Shown here one piece after another: positions 25,360 through 33,464 of a DNA stretch of 64,000 nt. A program made the translations under genes and the position numbers. This DNA comes from Acidimicrobiales bacterium. Lineage in GTDB: Bacteria > Actinomycetota > Acidimicrobiia > Acidimicrobiales > Iamiaceae. The notes beneath the pieces were generated by a model. It was given only the letters and a program-made list of their open reading frames with translations, ran no database searches and had not been told where the DNA came from. The stretch is taken from positions 130,208-194,207 of the forward strand of contig JAUJOW010000002.1 of assembly GCA_030447445.1 (NCBI GenBank), in the 5' to 3' direction. Within the stretch, counting starts at the first letter, position 1. Every line of letters begins with the position of its first letter.

Positions 25360-26580
25360 TCAGCGGCGCTTCTGCCAGCGCTGCAGCGGGCGTTCCAGGG
25401 CGAAGTAGCTGACGGCGGCGCAGGCGAGGCCGGCGCCGAAGCCCACGGCCAGCAACATGGCCAGGTTGGTGGCCCCCGGCGGTGTGTCGAGCCAGCCGGG
25501 CACCTCCTTCATCCAGTCGTTGTGCCACAGGTACAACCCGTAGGACACCATGCCCACGGCCACCACCGGAGGCCACCGCAACGTCCGTCGGATCAGGCCG
25601 GCCCCCTGGTCACCGAACACGGCGGGCACGAGGAGGGCCACCCCGATGGCCCCGAAGACCAGTTGCCGCTGCTGCCAGGTGAACCCCACGTGGCCCACTC
25701 TGAACGGTGGTGGGCCGACCCGGTAGGCGTACCAGGCGAAGAGGGCGAGGGCGCCGCCCCACCACAGCGCCGGCCACCGGCCGGCACCCTCGGCCAGGGA
25801 CCGCCGCAGCAGCCCCCGCTCGACGCCGAGGCTGACCACGGCCACCCCCATGCCGAGCGCGAAGAGGTCGATGTTGTTGGGCAGCCAGGTGAACGAGACG
25901 GCCCGCATGGTGACGTCGGGCTCGGACCAGATGCGATCCGACGCGCTGAACGCCGCCCGGGAGAAGTAGCCGGCGGCGATGAGGACGGCGACCCCGACGA
26001 GCTCGGCCGACAGCGCCGCCGCCCCCGGGCGTCGACCGGCGAAACGGGCCACGACGGCGGCCCACACCGGCACGAGCAGGTAGAAGGCCATCTCGGTGCC
26101 GAGGCTCCAGGCCTGCACGATCCCCTCGAAGATCAGTTGGGCGTCGTAGATGTGCACGAAGGTGTAGAACCGCCACGCTCGGGACCACGGCCCCAGGTCG
26201 ATGACCCCGAGGGCCCAGAACACGCTCAGCGCCAGCCAGTAGGCAGGCACGATCCGCACGATGCGGCGGCGCAGGTACGTGCCGAGTGGCGTGGTGGGGG
26301 TGCCGTCGATGTGGGCCCGGGCGAAGGGCCGGTAGATCAAGAACCCGGACAGCACGAAGAAGATGGCCACGCCGAGGTCCATGACCGCCGCCGGCGTGAC
26401 GAAGGTCGGCGCCCGGGACGGGCCGGCCAGGGCGACGGCGTGGTGCACCACCACCAGCGAAGCGGCCAGGGCCCGGAGGCCCTCGAAGCAGGGGAAGTAG
26501 GTGGCGGTCGTGGCCGGGGTGACGGCACCGGCCACCCGGGGCGCCGGCGCGGTCGACGCTCCTACCGATCGCTTCCCCAT
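25360..26580 (-). CDS. acyltransferase 3 (OafA/NodX-type membrane O-acyltransferase)
   Basis: The start MGKRSVGASTAPAP gives 406 residues; MQGPEYAPPD ten codons earlier is an alternative. Family hallmarks are FEGLRALAASLVVVHHAVAL (catalytic His in the first helix), GVAIFFVLSGFLIYRPFARA with the following RRRIVRIVPAYWLAL, and the closing SYGLYLWHN. About ten membrane segments are present. There is no SGNH extension, unlike the broken gene at 37.9 kb. Such enzymes O-acylate sugars in surface glycans or glycolipids. It is 11 bases upstream of the GT39-like gene on the same strand and divergent from the flavoprotein. Confidence 0.92.
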   Translation of the reverse strand: MGKRSVGASTAPAPRVAGAVTPATTATYFPCFEGLRALAASLVVVHHAVALAGPSRAPTFVTPAAVMDLGVAIFFVLSGFLIYRPFARAHIDGTPTTPLGTYLRRRIVRIVPAYWLALSVFWALGVIDLGPWSRAWRFYTFVHIYDAQLIFEGIVQAWSLGTEMAFYLLVPVWAAVVARFAGRRPGAAALSAELVGVAVLIAAGYFSRAAFSASDRIWSEPDVTMRAVSFTWLPNNIDLFALGMGVAVVSLGVERGLLRRSLAEGAGRWPALWWGGALALFAWYAYRVGPPPFRVGHVGFTWQQRQLVFGAIGVALLVPAVFGDQGAGLIRRTLRWPPVVAVGMVSYGLYLWHNDWMKEVPGWLDTPPGATNLAMLLAVGFGAGLACAAVSYFALERPLQRWQKRR

Positions 26581-26649
26581 GTCCGGGGGAGCGTACTCGG
26601 GACCCTGCATGTGACCGATCGTCGGGCGCCCGTGCCACACTCGTCCGTC

Positions 26650-28215
26650 ATGCCCGATCAACCTGTCCCCTCCGCCGGGTCCGGTCGAGACCACGACGTC
26701 CTCGTCATCGGCGCGGGACCGGCCGGCCTCACCGCCGCCTTCTGCCTGCACAAGTACGGTGTGGCCTCGACCATCCTGGAGGCCGACGACGTGGTGGGCG
26801 GGATCAGCCGCACCGCCGAACGGGACGGGTGGCGGTTCGACATCGGCGGGCACCGGTTCTTCACCAAGGTGCCCCAGGTGGAGGCGCTCTGGCACGAGAT
26901 CCTGCCGGACGAGGACTTCCTGATGCGTCCCCGCATGAGCCGGATCTTCTACGACGGCAAGTTCTTCGACTACCCGCTGAAGGCCACCAACGCCCTGCGC
27001 AACCTCGGCCTCCTCGAAGCGGTTCGGTGCGTGGCCTCCTACGGCTGGGTGCGGGTGCGCCCGCCGAAGGACCAGACCCACTTCGAGGGGTGGGTGGCGG
27101 GCCGCTTCGGCTGGCGCCTCTACCGCACCTTCTTCAAGACCTACACCGAGAAGGTCTGGGGGATCCCGACCACCGAGATCCAGGCCGACTGGGCGGCCCA
27201 GCGCATCAAGGACCTGTCCCTCTCCAAGGCCATCGCCGACGCCGTGCTGCCCAAGCGCGGCAACCAGCCCCAGATCACCTCGCTGATCGACAAGTTCCAG
27301 TACCCCAAGTACGGCCCCGGGATGATGTGGGAGGTGTGCCGCGACAAGGTCGAGGCCCAAGGCTCCAAGGTGCTCATGAACAGCCCGGTCTCGGGGATCC
27401 GCCACCGTGACGGCCGAGCCGTGGCCGTCGTCTCCCGGTCGGCGGAGGGGGCCACCACCGAGTACCCCTGCACCGACGTGATCTCGTCGATGCCGATCAG
27501 CTCCCTCGTCTGCGCCATGGACCCGCCGGCCCCTCCCGAGGTGCGACGAGCGGCCGAGGGCCTGTCGTTCCGGGACTTCCTCACCGTGGCACTGGTGGTC
27601 CCCGAGTCCGAGGTGCCCTGGGACGACAACTGGATCTACATCCACTCCCCCGAGGTCCAGGTCGGGCGCATCCAGAACTTCGGGTCCTGGTCGCCGTACC
27701 TGGTCAAGGAGGGACGCAACGTGCTCGGCCTCGAGTACTTCGTGTTCGAGGGCGACCGGACGTGGACCTCACCCGACGAGGACCTCGTGGCCCTGGCCAA
27801 GCGCGAGCTGGCCGCCATCGGCCTGGTCGATCCCGACGAGGTGGAGGCCGGTTACGTGGTGCGGATGCCCAAGGCCTATCCCACCTACGACGAGACCTAC
27901 CGGACCAACGTGGACGTGCTGCGGGGCTGGTTGGCCGCCAACGTGGCCAACGTCCACCCGGTGGGCCGCAACGGCATGTTCCGGTACAACAACCAGGACC
28001 ACTCGATGTTCACGGCCATGCTCACCGTGGAGAACATCTGCACGGGTGCCAGCCACGAGATCTGGGCCGTCAACGTCGAGGAGGAGTACCACGAGGAGTC
28101 CGAGGGCGTGGGCCCCGAGGATGCCGGGCTCGACGACGCCAAGGGCACCGGTCGCGATGCCCCGGTGCTCCCCCGCTCCGCAGTCGACGAGGCCCGCCGC
28201 CGCCGGTCAGGCTGA
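26650..28215 (+). CDS. FAD-dependent oxidoreductase, UDP-galactopyranose-mutase/amine-oxidase-like
   Basis: The ATG at 26650 (MPDQPVPSAGSGRDHD) gives 521 residues; the 957-residue ORF is an antisense read-through. The dinucleotide-binding motif is VLVIGAGPAGLTAAFCL, followed by GGISRTAERDGWRFDIGGHR, as in NAD(P)-binding Rossmann flavoproteins of the amine-oxidase/Glf group. YTEKVWGIPTTEIQADWAAQ and KYGPGMMWEVC are typical of the subgroup found in polysaccharide loci. It may isomerise or oxidise a nucleotide- or lipid-linked sugar, but true mutase activity is not assured. The C-terminus is acidic and disordered. It is convergent with the next GT-C gene, overlapping by nine bases. Confidence 0.85.
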   Translation: MPDQPVPSAGSGRDHDVLVIGAGPAGLTAAFCLHKYGVASTILEADDVVGGISRTAERDGWRFDIGGHRFFTKVPQVEALWHEILPDEDFLMRPRMSRIFYDGKFFDYPLKATNALRNLGLLEAVRCVASYGWVRVRPPKDQTHFEGWVAGRFGWRLYRTFFKTYTEKVWGIPTTEIQADWAAQRIKDLSLSKAIADAVLPKRGNQPQITSLIDKFQYPKYGPGMMWEVCRDKVEAQGSKVLMNSPVSGIRHRDGRAVAVVSRSAEGATTEYPCTDVISSMPISSLVCAMDPPAPPEVRRAAEGLSFRDFLTVALVVPESEVPWDDNWIYIHSPEVQVGRIQNFGSWSPYLVKEGRNVLGLEYFVFEGDRTWTSPDEDLVALAKRELAAIGLVDPDEVEAGYVVRMPKAYPTYDETYRTNVDVLRGWLAANVANVHPVGRNGMFRYNNQDHSMFTAMLTVENICTGASHEIWAVNVEEEYHEESEGVGPEDAGLDDAKGTGRDAPVLPRSAVDEARRRRSG

Positions 28216-29508
28216 GTCCGCGGTCGCCGCCACCGCCGACAGCCGCCGCTCGCGGATGAGGGCATGTAGGCTGGCGCCGGCGGCCGAGGCGGCGATGGCC
28301 AGGAGCGGTACCGCCGGCACCTTGAACCGGGGGTCGCCGAAGAAGGCCAGGGGGACGGCCACGGTGGCGGCGGCGGCGAGCACGACCAGCAGGCGGTCGG
28401 GGCGGCGGCGGTCGACCAGCACCACCATGCCGGCCAAGCCGAGGGCGAGGACGGCGTAGTAGTACCCGTCGGCCAGCCTGGCGAGGAGATCCTCGGTCCG
28501 CTCGGAGATGAAGTCGTCCAGGTCGTAGGACTGCACCGCCCAGAGCCCGTCGTGATCGTCCCGGAACATGATCTTCGCCCGGCGCCACACCAGACCGACC
28601 TCGGCCGCCGGGTCATCGGCGATGTACTCCAGCGCTCGGTCGGTGAGCTCCCGGTCGTGGCGGATCTCGGCCGCCGCGCTGTCGGCTGTGCTCTCACCGG
28701 TGTCGCACGCCGACGTGAGGTCGAAGCCGCCTGTGGCCCCCGGGTGGTGGCCGATGCACAGGTTGTCACCGGTGTTGGTCGACAACAGCACGAAGCCGTC
28801 CATGCGAACGAGGTTGCGCACCGTCCAGGGCACGACGAAGAGGGCCACCACGGCCATGTAGATGGCGAGGCGGCGCACCACGACGCGCCAGTCCTGGCGC
28901 TCGACCGACCACACCACGGCCAGCACCGGGATCACGGCGAGGGAGATGGGCCGCACCATCACGGCGGCGGCGAACAGCGCCGCCGAGCCCACCAAACGAG
29001 GAACTGAGAGCTCTCGCCGCCAGACGAGGACGGCCAGGGCGCCCAGGAAGAGCGCGTTGAAGAGCGTCTCACTCAGCAGCGCGCCGGTGTGGAAGATCAG
29101 GTTGGGATACAGCGCGAGCACGAAGGCGGTGGCCACGGCCGCCGCCGTCCCGGCCAGCCGGCGGGCCACGACGGCGGCGAGACCCACGGTCGCCGCCCCG
29201 AGCAGGGCCTGGGCCAGCCCGGCAACGAGGGGCAGATCGTCGGGGAGGGGGGTATGGCGGGTCAGCCACTCGATGAACCCGAGGAAGAACGGGTAGCCCG
29301 GCGGGTAGTAGGCGGTGGGCTCACCGCTGGTGAACTGGACATAGCCGTCCCCCTCGGCGATCAGGTCGGCGTAGCCGGCGTAGCGGGAGGGATCGACCAG
29401 GCCGAGGGGCGGGCGGCTGGCGTAGAGCACCCACCCCACCCGCAACCCCAGCCCGAGGACGGCGGCGGCGAGCACCCACCGCCGGTGCCGGGCGGCGAGC
29501 GATGTCAT
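28207..29508 (-). CDS. GT39-like membrane glycosyltransferase
   Basis: The ATG at 29508 overlaps the upstream gene's stop by one base (TGATG), giving 433 residues. There are about nine membrane helices. The first outer loop SRPPLGLVDPSRYAGYADLI carries the conserved acidic residue. TAYYPPGYPFFLGFIEW is a PMT_2-like signature, and LYPNLIFHTGALLSETLFN also occurs in the paralogues at 44.9 and 62.1 kb. The extracytoplasmic loop NTGDNLCIGHHPGATGG contains cysteines. Coupling to the polyprenol-phosphate sugar synthase suggests this enzyme uses that donor (inference). Confidence 0.85.
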   Translation of the reverse strand: MTSLAARHRRWVLAAAVLGLGLRVGWVLYASRPPLGLVDPSRYAGYADLIAEGDGYVQFTSGEPTAYYPPGYPFFLGFIEWLTRHTPLPDDLPLVAGLAQALLGAATVGLAAVVARRLAGTAAAVATAFVLALYPNLIFHTGALLSETLFNALFLGALAVLVWRRELSVPRLVGSAALFAAAVMVRPISLAVIPVLAVVWSVERQDWRVVVRRLAIYMAVVALFVVPWTVRNLVRMDGFVLLSTNTGDNLCIGHHPGATGGFDLTSACDTGESTADSAAAEIRHDRELTDRALEYIADDPAAEVGLVWRRAKIMFRDDHDGLWAVQSYDLDDFISERTEDLLARLADGYYYAVLALGLAGMVVLVDRRRPDRLLVVLAAAATVAVPLAFFGDPRFKVPAVPLLAIAASAAGASLHALIRERRLSAVAATADSA

Positions 29509-30227
29509 CAGCGGGCACGACGGAGCCGGTCCCGCGCCCCCCACAAGGTGACGAGGGCCATCGACTCGACCATGATCCGCACCGACATCTTGGACGTTCC
29601 TCGCACCCGGTCGGTGAAGGTGATCGGCACCTCGGCGGCGGTGGCGCCCCGCTGGGCCGTTCGGTGGGCCAGCTCCATCAGGAACCCGTAGCCGTTGGCC
29701 CGGGTGGTGCCGACCCGGATCTCCCGCAGCAGGTCGGCCCGGTAGGCCCGGAACCCGGCCGTGGCGTCCCGGACGTCGAGGCCGAGCAGGGCGACGGCGT
29801 AGCGGTTCCCGTAGCGAGACAGGGCCCGGCGCAGCGGTGGCCAGTGCGGGATCGACCCGCCCGGCACGTAGCGGGAGCCAATGGCGACGTCGGCCCCGTC
29901 GGCCAGCCGGGCCAGGAGCTCGGGCAGCACCGCCGGGTCGTGGGAGAAGTCGGCGTCCATCTGGACGAGGGCCTGGTAGCCCTCGTCCAACCCGTGGGAC
30001 AGACCGGCCCGGTAGGCGTTGCCCAGGCCGTCCTTGACCGGGCGGCGAAGCACCTTGACCTGGCCGGCGTCGGCGCCGACGGCCTCGGCCAGATCGGCGG
30101 TGCCGTCGGGGCTGTTGTCGTCCACCACGAGGATGTCCGCTGACGGGACGGTGTCGCGGACCTGCCTGAGGAGCGCTTCGATGTTGCCGGCCTCGTTGTA
30201 GGTGGGGACGACCACGAGGGTCCGCAT
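29508..30227 (-). CDS. polyprenol monophosphomannose synthase-type GT2 glycosyltransferase
   Basis: This 239-residue GT-A enzyme of the Dpm1/Ppm1 family makes a polyprenyl-phosphate sugar (typically mannose) from a nucleotide sugar at the inner membrane face. Motifs are VVPTYNEAGNIEALL, ILVVDDNSPDGTADLAE, the DXD-type LVQMDADFSHDP, GSRYVPGGS, and RDATAGFRAYRADLL. There is no C-terminal membrane helix, so it is peripheral like actinobacterial Ppm1 catalytic domains. It precedes and touches a GT-C gene by one base. It is the probable donor maker for the many GT-C proteins in this locus. Confidence 0.92.
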   Translation of the reverse strand: MRTLVVVPTYNEAGNIEALLRQVRDTVPSADILVVDDNSPDGTADLAEAVGADAGQVKVLRRPVKDGLGNAYRAGLSHGLDEGYQALVQMDADFSHDPAVLPELLARLADGADVAIGSRYVPGGSIPHWPPLRRALSRYGNRYAVALLGLDVRDATAGFRAYRADLLREIRVGTTRANGYGFLMELAHRTAQRGATAAEVPITFTDRVRGTSKMSVRIMVESMALVTLWGARDRLRRAR

Positions 30228-30264
30228 GGGCGGCGAGGATATCCGAGGCCCGCCAGAGCCTCGC

Positions 30265-31986
30265 TCAGCGGCCGGCTGCCGACCGGTCGCAGCGCTCGTG
30301 CAGCTCGAAGTACCCGTCGTAGGAGCCGACCAGGCAGAACTTCCGCTCCACCACCCGGTTCGGCCCGTCGGGGCCGAAGTCGCGGGAGTCGTTTGGCTCC
30401 TCCCAGTCGCTCCAGGTGTCCGAGAGGATCAGCCAGTCCGCGGAGGCCACGTCGGCAGCCAGTCCGGAGTCGGGCGCGTTGGCCACCCCCGGGTCCATCT
30501 CGATGTAGTAGGTGGCCGGGGTCAGCTCGGGGAACAGGAAGTAGAAGAACGCGTCGCTGTAGGGGGTCTTGCGCAGGTCGACGGGCCCCACGAACAGCCG
30601 CTCCCCCGGCTCGGCCAGGGCATTGAGGTCCTCGATCAGCGCTTGGGCGGCGGTGGCCGCTTCGGGGCTGCCGTAGTAGAAGTTCCGCCCGTCCCGGCTC
30701 ATGGGGAAGCCGAACCGGTTGCGGCCGAGGCTCTGCTGGGTGAGGTCGACGTAGGGCCGGAAGGTGAAGTGCGGGATGGCCACGACCAGCAGCCCGGCCA
30801 CGACCCCGCCGGCGACGACGCCCCGCCACCCCGGTGGCAGGCGGCGGAGCGGTGACCGGCTCAGCTCCATGATCGCCACCGGCAGGAAGCCCAGCGAGAC
30901 GCAGCTGACCCACGCGAAGTGGGTGGTGTCGGGACGCTGCACGGCCTGGGGCAGCAGGCCGACGGCGAAGGCGCCCACCGTGAGCAGCACCCTGGCCCGG
31001 TGGGAGCGCGGTTGGCGGCGGACGGCCCGTCCGCCGACCACCGCCAACGTCACGGCGGCGACGATCACGAGGACGAACCAGAGGAACACCTGGTTCGACG
31101 TGGCCGGCGCCGGCAACGGCCAGGCCGGGGATCGCAGCACGCCGGCCCGTTGCAGGAAGCCGTCGAGCTCCCCCCACGAGGGTGGCACCGGCAGCGACCG
31201 GCCCCCCCGGAGCTCGAACACGGGGTCGAGCAGCATGCCCTCCACGGAGGGTCTCACGCCGGCCATGGCCACGTGGACCAGGTAGGGGGCGACGCCGAGG
31301 CCGACACCGGCCAACAGGCGGGCCACCCGGTCCCGGCTCTGGCCCCACACCATGGCCGTGCCGGCCAGTCCCACGGCCACCACCAGGTCGGGGCGGTAGA
31401 GGAGGGCCAGCCCGCCGAGCAGACCGGCCAGCAGGAGCCTCCTGCGGGCCGTCCCCGTGTCGTCGAGGCGACGAGCGGACAGCCCGACGGCCAGGCCGGC
31501 GAGCCCGAGGGCCACGGCACCGTCCCAGGCCAGGGCGGTGAGCCCGATGGGGGGGATGATGACGACGAGCGCGATCAGGCCGCAGGCGGTGGCCACCCGT
31601 CGACCCCACGGCAGGGCGAGCGCGAAGACGCCGAACACGATGCCCGCCTGCTGGGCGAGGCCGACGAGGCGCTCGGCGGCCAGCGAGGGTCCGAACACCT
31701 CGAACACCCCGGCCAGCACCCATACGCTGCCCGGTCCGTAGAGGTGGAGGAAGTCACGGTTGGGTACGTCGCCGGCGAGGAACCGCTCGGCGAACACCAG
31801 CATGAAGCCCTCCTCCATGGGCGGGCCCTGGTACCGCAGGAGGCCCCGCAGGGGGACGGCGAACGCCAACGCCACCACGGCGGCAGCCGCCGCCGTGGCC
31901 CAGCGCGGCGACAGTGCCAGCCGGCGGGGGCCGACGGGGGGACGGTCGGTGTCGACCGTTGACTCCTCGGGCTCGGTCTGCACCAT
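30265..31986 (-). CDS. multi-pass membrane protein, GT-C-like, with C-terminal outer domain
   Basis: This 573-residue protein has about ten membrane helices after a 28-residue cytosolic N-terminus. The first outer loop is GPPMEEGFMLVFAERFLAGD, with adjacent Glu residues where GT-C enzymes have acidic catalytic residues. It is followed by VPNRDFLHLYGPGSVWVLAG. The C-terminal about 170 residues form an outer soluble domain (MSRDGRNFYYGSPEAATAAQ, ADWLILSDTWSDWEEPNDSR, VERKFCLVGSYDGYFELHER). I cannot name a characterised homologue. A frame-broken paralogue lies at 36.0-37.7 kb. It is 37 bases upstream of the polyprenol-phosphate sugar synthase on the same strand. Confidence 0.75.
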   Translation of the reverse strand: MVQTEPEESTVDTDRPPVGPRRLALSPRWATAAAAAVVALAFAVPLRGLLRYQGPPMEEGFMLVFAERFLAGDVPNRDFLHLYGPGSVWVLAGVFEVFGPSLAAERLVGLAQQAGIVFGVFALALPWGRRVATACGLIALVVIIPPIGLTALAWDGAVALGLAGLAVGLSARRLDDTGTARRRLLLAGLLGGLALLYRPDLVVAVGLAGTAMVWGQSRDRVARLLAGVGLGVAPYLVHVAMAGVRPSVEGMLLDPVFELRGGRSLPVPPSWGELDGFLQRAGVLRSPAWPLPAPATSNQVFLWFVLVIVAAVTLAVVGGRAVRRQPRSHRARVLLTVGAFAVGLLPQAVQRPDTTHFAWVSCVSLGFLPVAIMELSRSPLRRLPPGWRGVVAGGVVAGLLVVAIPHFTFRPYVDLTQQSLGRNRFGFPMSRDGRNFYYGSPEAATAAQALIEDLNALAEPGERLFVGPVDLRKTPYSDAFFYFLFPELTPATYYIEMDPGVANAPDSGLAADVASADWLILSDTWSDWEEPNDSRDFGPDGPNRVVERKFCLVGSYDGYFELHERCDRSAAGR

Positions 31987-32143
31987 GGACGAAGCGGTCT
32001 GCCGATCGCAGGCGGTGATCTCGCCGGTCCCGTCGCTTGGTCGCGCGTAGGGTTGGTCGGCGCTGTCAGGAGCATAAGCAACCCGCCCCCGCCCGCCAGC
32101 CCGCCTTCGCCGCCGACCTTCGCGACGACGGACAGGAGGACCA

Positions 32144-33448
32144 ATGGCCGGATCCGATCGTCAGCCGAGCGCCACCGGGGTGGCAGCGGTCCTCGCCCCC
32201 CTCGTCCACCGCCTTCTCGGCAACGACCCCCCTGTGGCCGTGCGGGCCTGGGACGGCTCGGTCCTCGGCCAACCGGACGCGGCCACCACGTTGGTGCTGC
32301 GCTCTCCCGATGCCATCCGTCGACTGATGTACGCCCCCGGCGAGCTCGGCCTGGCCCGGGCCTACGTGGCTGGCGACCTCGACCTCGACGGCGACGTGTT
32401 CGACTTCCTGGCCGTGCGCGACGTCCTCGCCGGTCGCGACGAGCACCTCAGCGTGGGGCTCGGGCCCGGCGGGGTGCTCGAGGCTTGGCGGGTGGCCCGC
32501 CGACTGGCCCTGATCGGCCGTCCCCCGCCCCCGCCGGCGGAGGAGGCAAGGCTGCGGGGCAGGCTCCACTCCAAAGCCCGTGACGCTGCCGCCATCGCCC
32601 ACCACTACGACGTCGACAACGACTTCTACCGCCTGTTGCTGGGCGACAGCCTGACCTACTCGTGCGCGTACTGGTCCCCCTCCGCGTCGAACCTCGAGGA
32701 GGCCCAGGCGGCGAAGCACGAGCTGGTCTGCACCAAGCTGGGCCTGCGCCCGGGCATGCGGCTGCTCGACGTGGGCTGCGGCTGGGGCGGCATGGTCCTC
32801 CACGCCGCCCGCCACCACGGCGTCGAAGCGGTCGGGGTCACGGTGTCTCGCCGCCAACGGGCGCTGGCCGAGAAGCGGGTGGCCGAGGCGGGGATGGCCG
32901 ACCGGGTTCAGATCCGCTTCCAGGACTACCGGGACGTCGGCGACGGTCCCTACGACGCCATCGCCAGCATCGGCATGTTCGAGCACGTCGGCACCGAGGG
33001 GGTCGAGGCCTACTTCACCGGCCTGCACGCCCAGCTTCGCCACGGGGGCCGATTGCTGAACCACGCCATCTCCCGCCCGCCCGGGCCCGCCGCTGTCGAC
33101 CCCCGGTCGTTCATCGGCCGCTACGTCTTCCCCGACGGCGCGCTCCACGAGGTGGGCAGCGTGGTCACGGCCATGCAGGAGCACGGCTTCGAGGTGCGTG
33201 ACGTGGAGTCGCTCCGCGAGCACTACGCCCGCACCCTTCGGGTATGGGTGGCCAACCTCGAGGCCGGCTGGGACCAGGCCGTGAAGCTGGTCGGGGCACC
33301 GCGGGCCCGGGTCTGGCGCCTCTACCTGGCGGCGTCAGCGGTGAACTTCGAGCACGGCCGCACCAGCATCCACCAGGTGCTGGCGGTGAAGCCGCACCCC
33401 GACGGGCGCAGCGAGATGCCCCTGCACCGGCCTCCCGGACCGGCCTGA
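32144..33448 (+). CDS. cyclopropane-fatty-acyl-phospholipid synthase family methyltransferase
   Basis: The ATG at 32144 has AGGAGG four bases upstream and gives 434 residues, the full family length. The N-terminal lipid-binding part is residues 1-150 (PGELGLARAYVAGDLDLDGD). The SAM site is LLDVGCGWGGMVLHAARHHG, with AHHYDVDNDFYRLLLGDSLTYSCAYW upstream in the family order. IGMFEHVGTEGVEAYF and FIGRYVFPDGALHEVG are hallmark stretches. It methylates double bonds of membrane phospholipid acyl chains to cyclopropane or 10-methyl groups. It is transcribed alone, between leftward envelope genes. Confidence 0.93.
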   Translation: MAGSDRQPSATGVAAVLAPLVHRLLGNDPPVAVRAWDGSVLGQPDAATTLVLRSPDAIRRLMYAPGELGLARAYVAGDLDLDGDVFDFLAVRDVLAGRDEHLSVGLGPGGVLEAWRVARRLALIGRPPPPPAEEARLRGRLHSKARDAAAIAHHYDVDNDFYRLLLGDSLTYSCAYWSPSASNLEEAQAAKHELVCTKLGLRPGMRLLDVGCGWGGMVLHAARHHGVEAVGVTVSRRQRALAEKRVAEAGMADRVQIRFQDYRDVGDGPYDAIASIGMFEHVGTEGVEAYFTGLHAQLRHGGRLLNHAISRPPGPAAVDPRSFIGRYVFPDGALHEVGSVVTAMQEHGFEVRDVESLREHYARTLRVWVANLEAGWDQAVKLVGAPRARVWRLYLAASAVNFEHGRTSIHQVLAVKPHPDGRSEMPLHRPPGPA

Positions 33449-33464
33449 TCAGCGTCCCCGGCCC

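Noticed and set aside
25342-26649. N-terminal 436 residues of the 957-residue plus-strand ORF
   Set aside because: It is antisense to the acyltransferase; the real flavoprotein starts at 26650.
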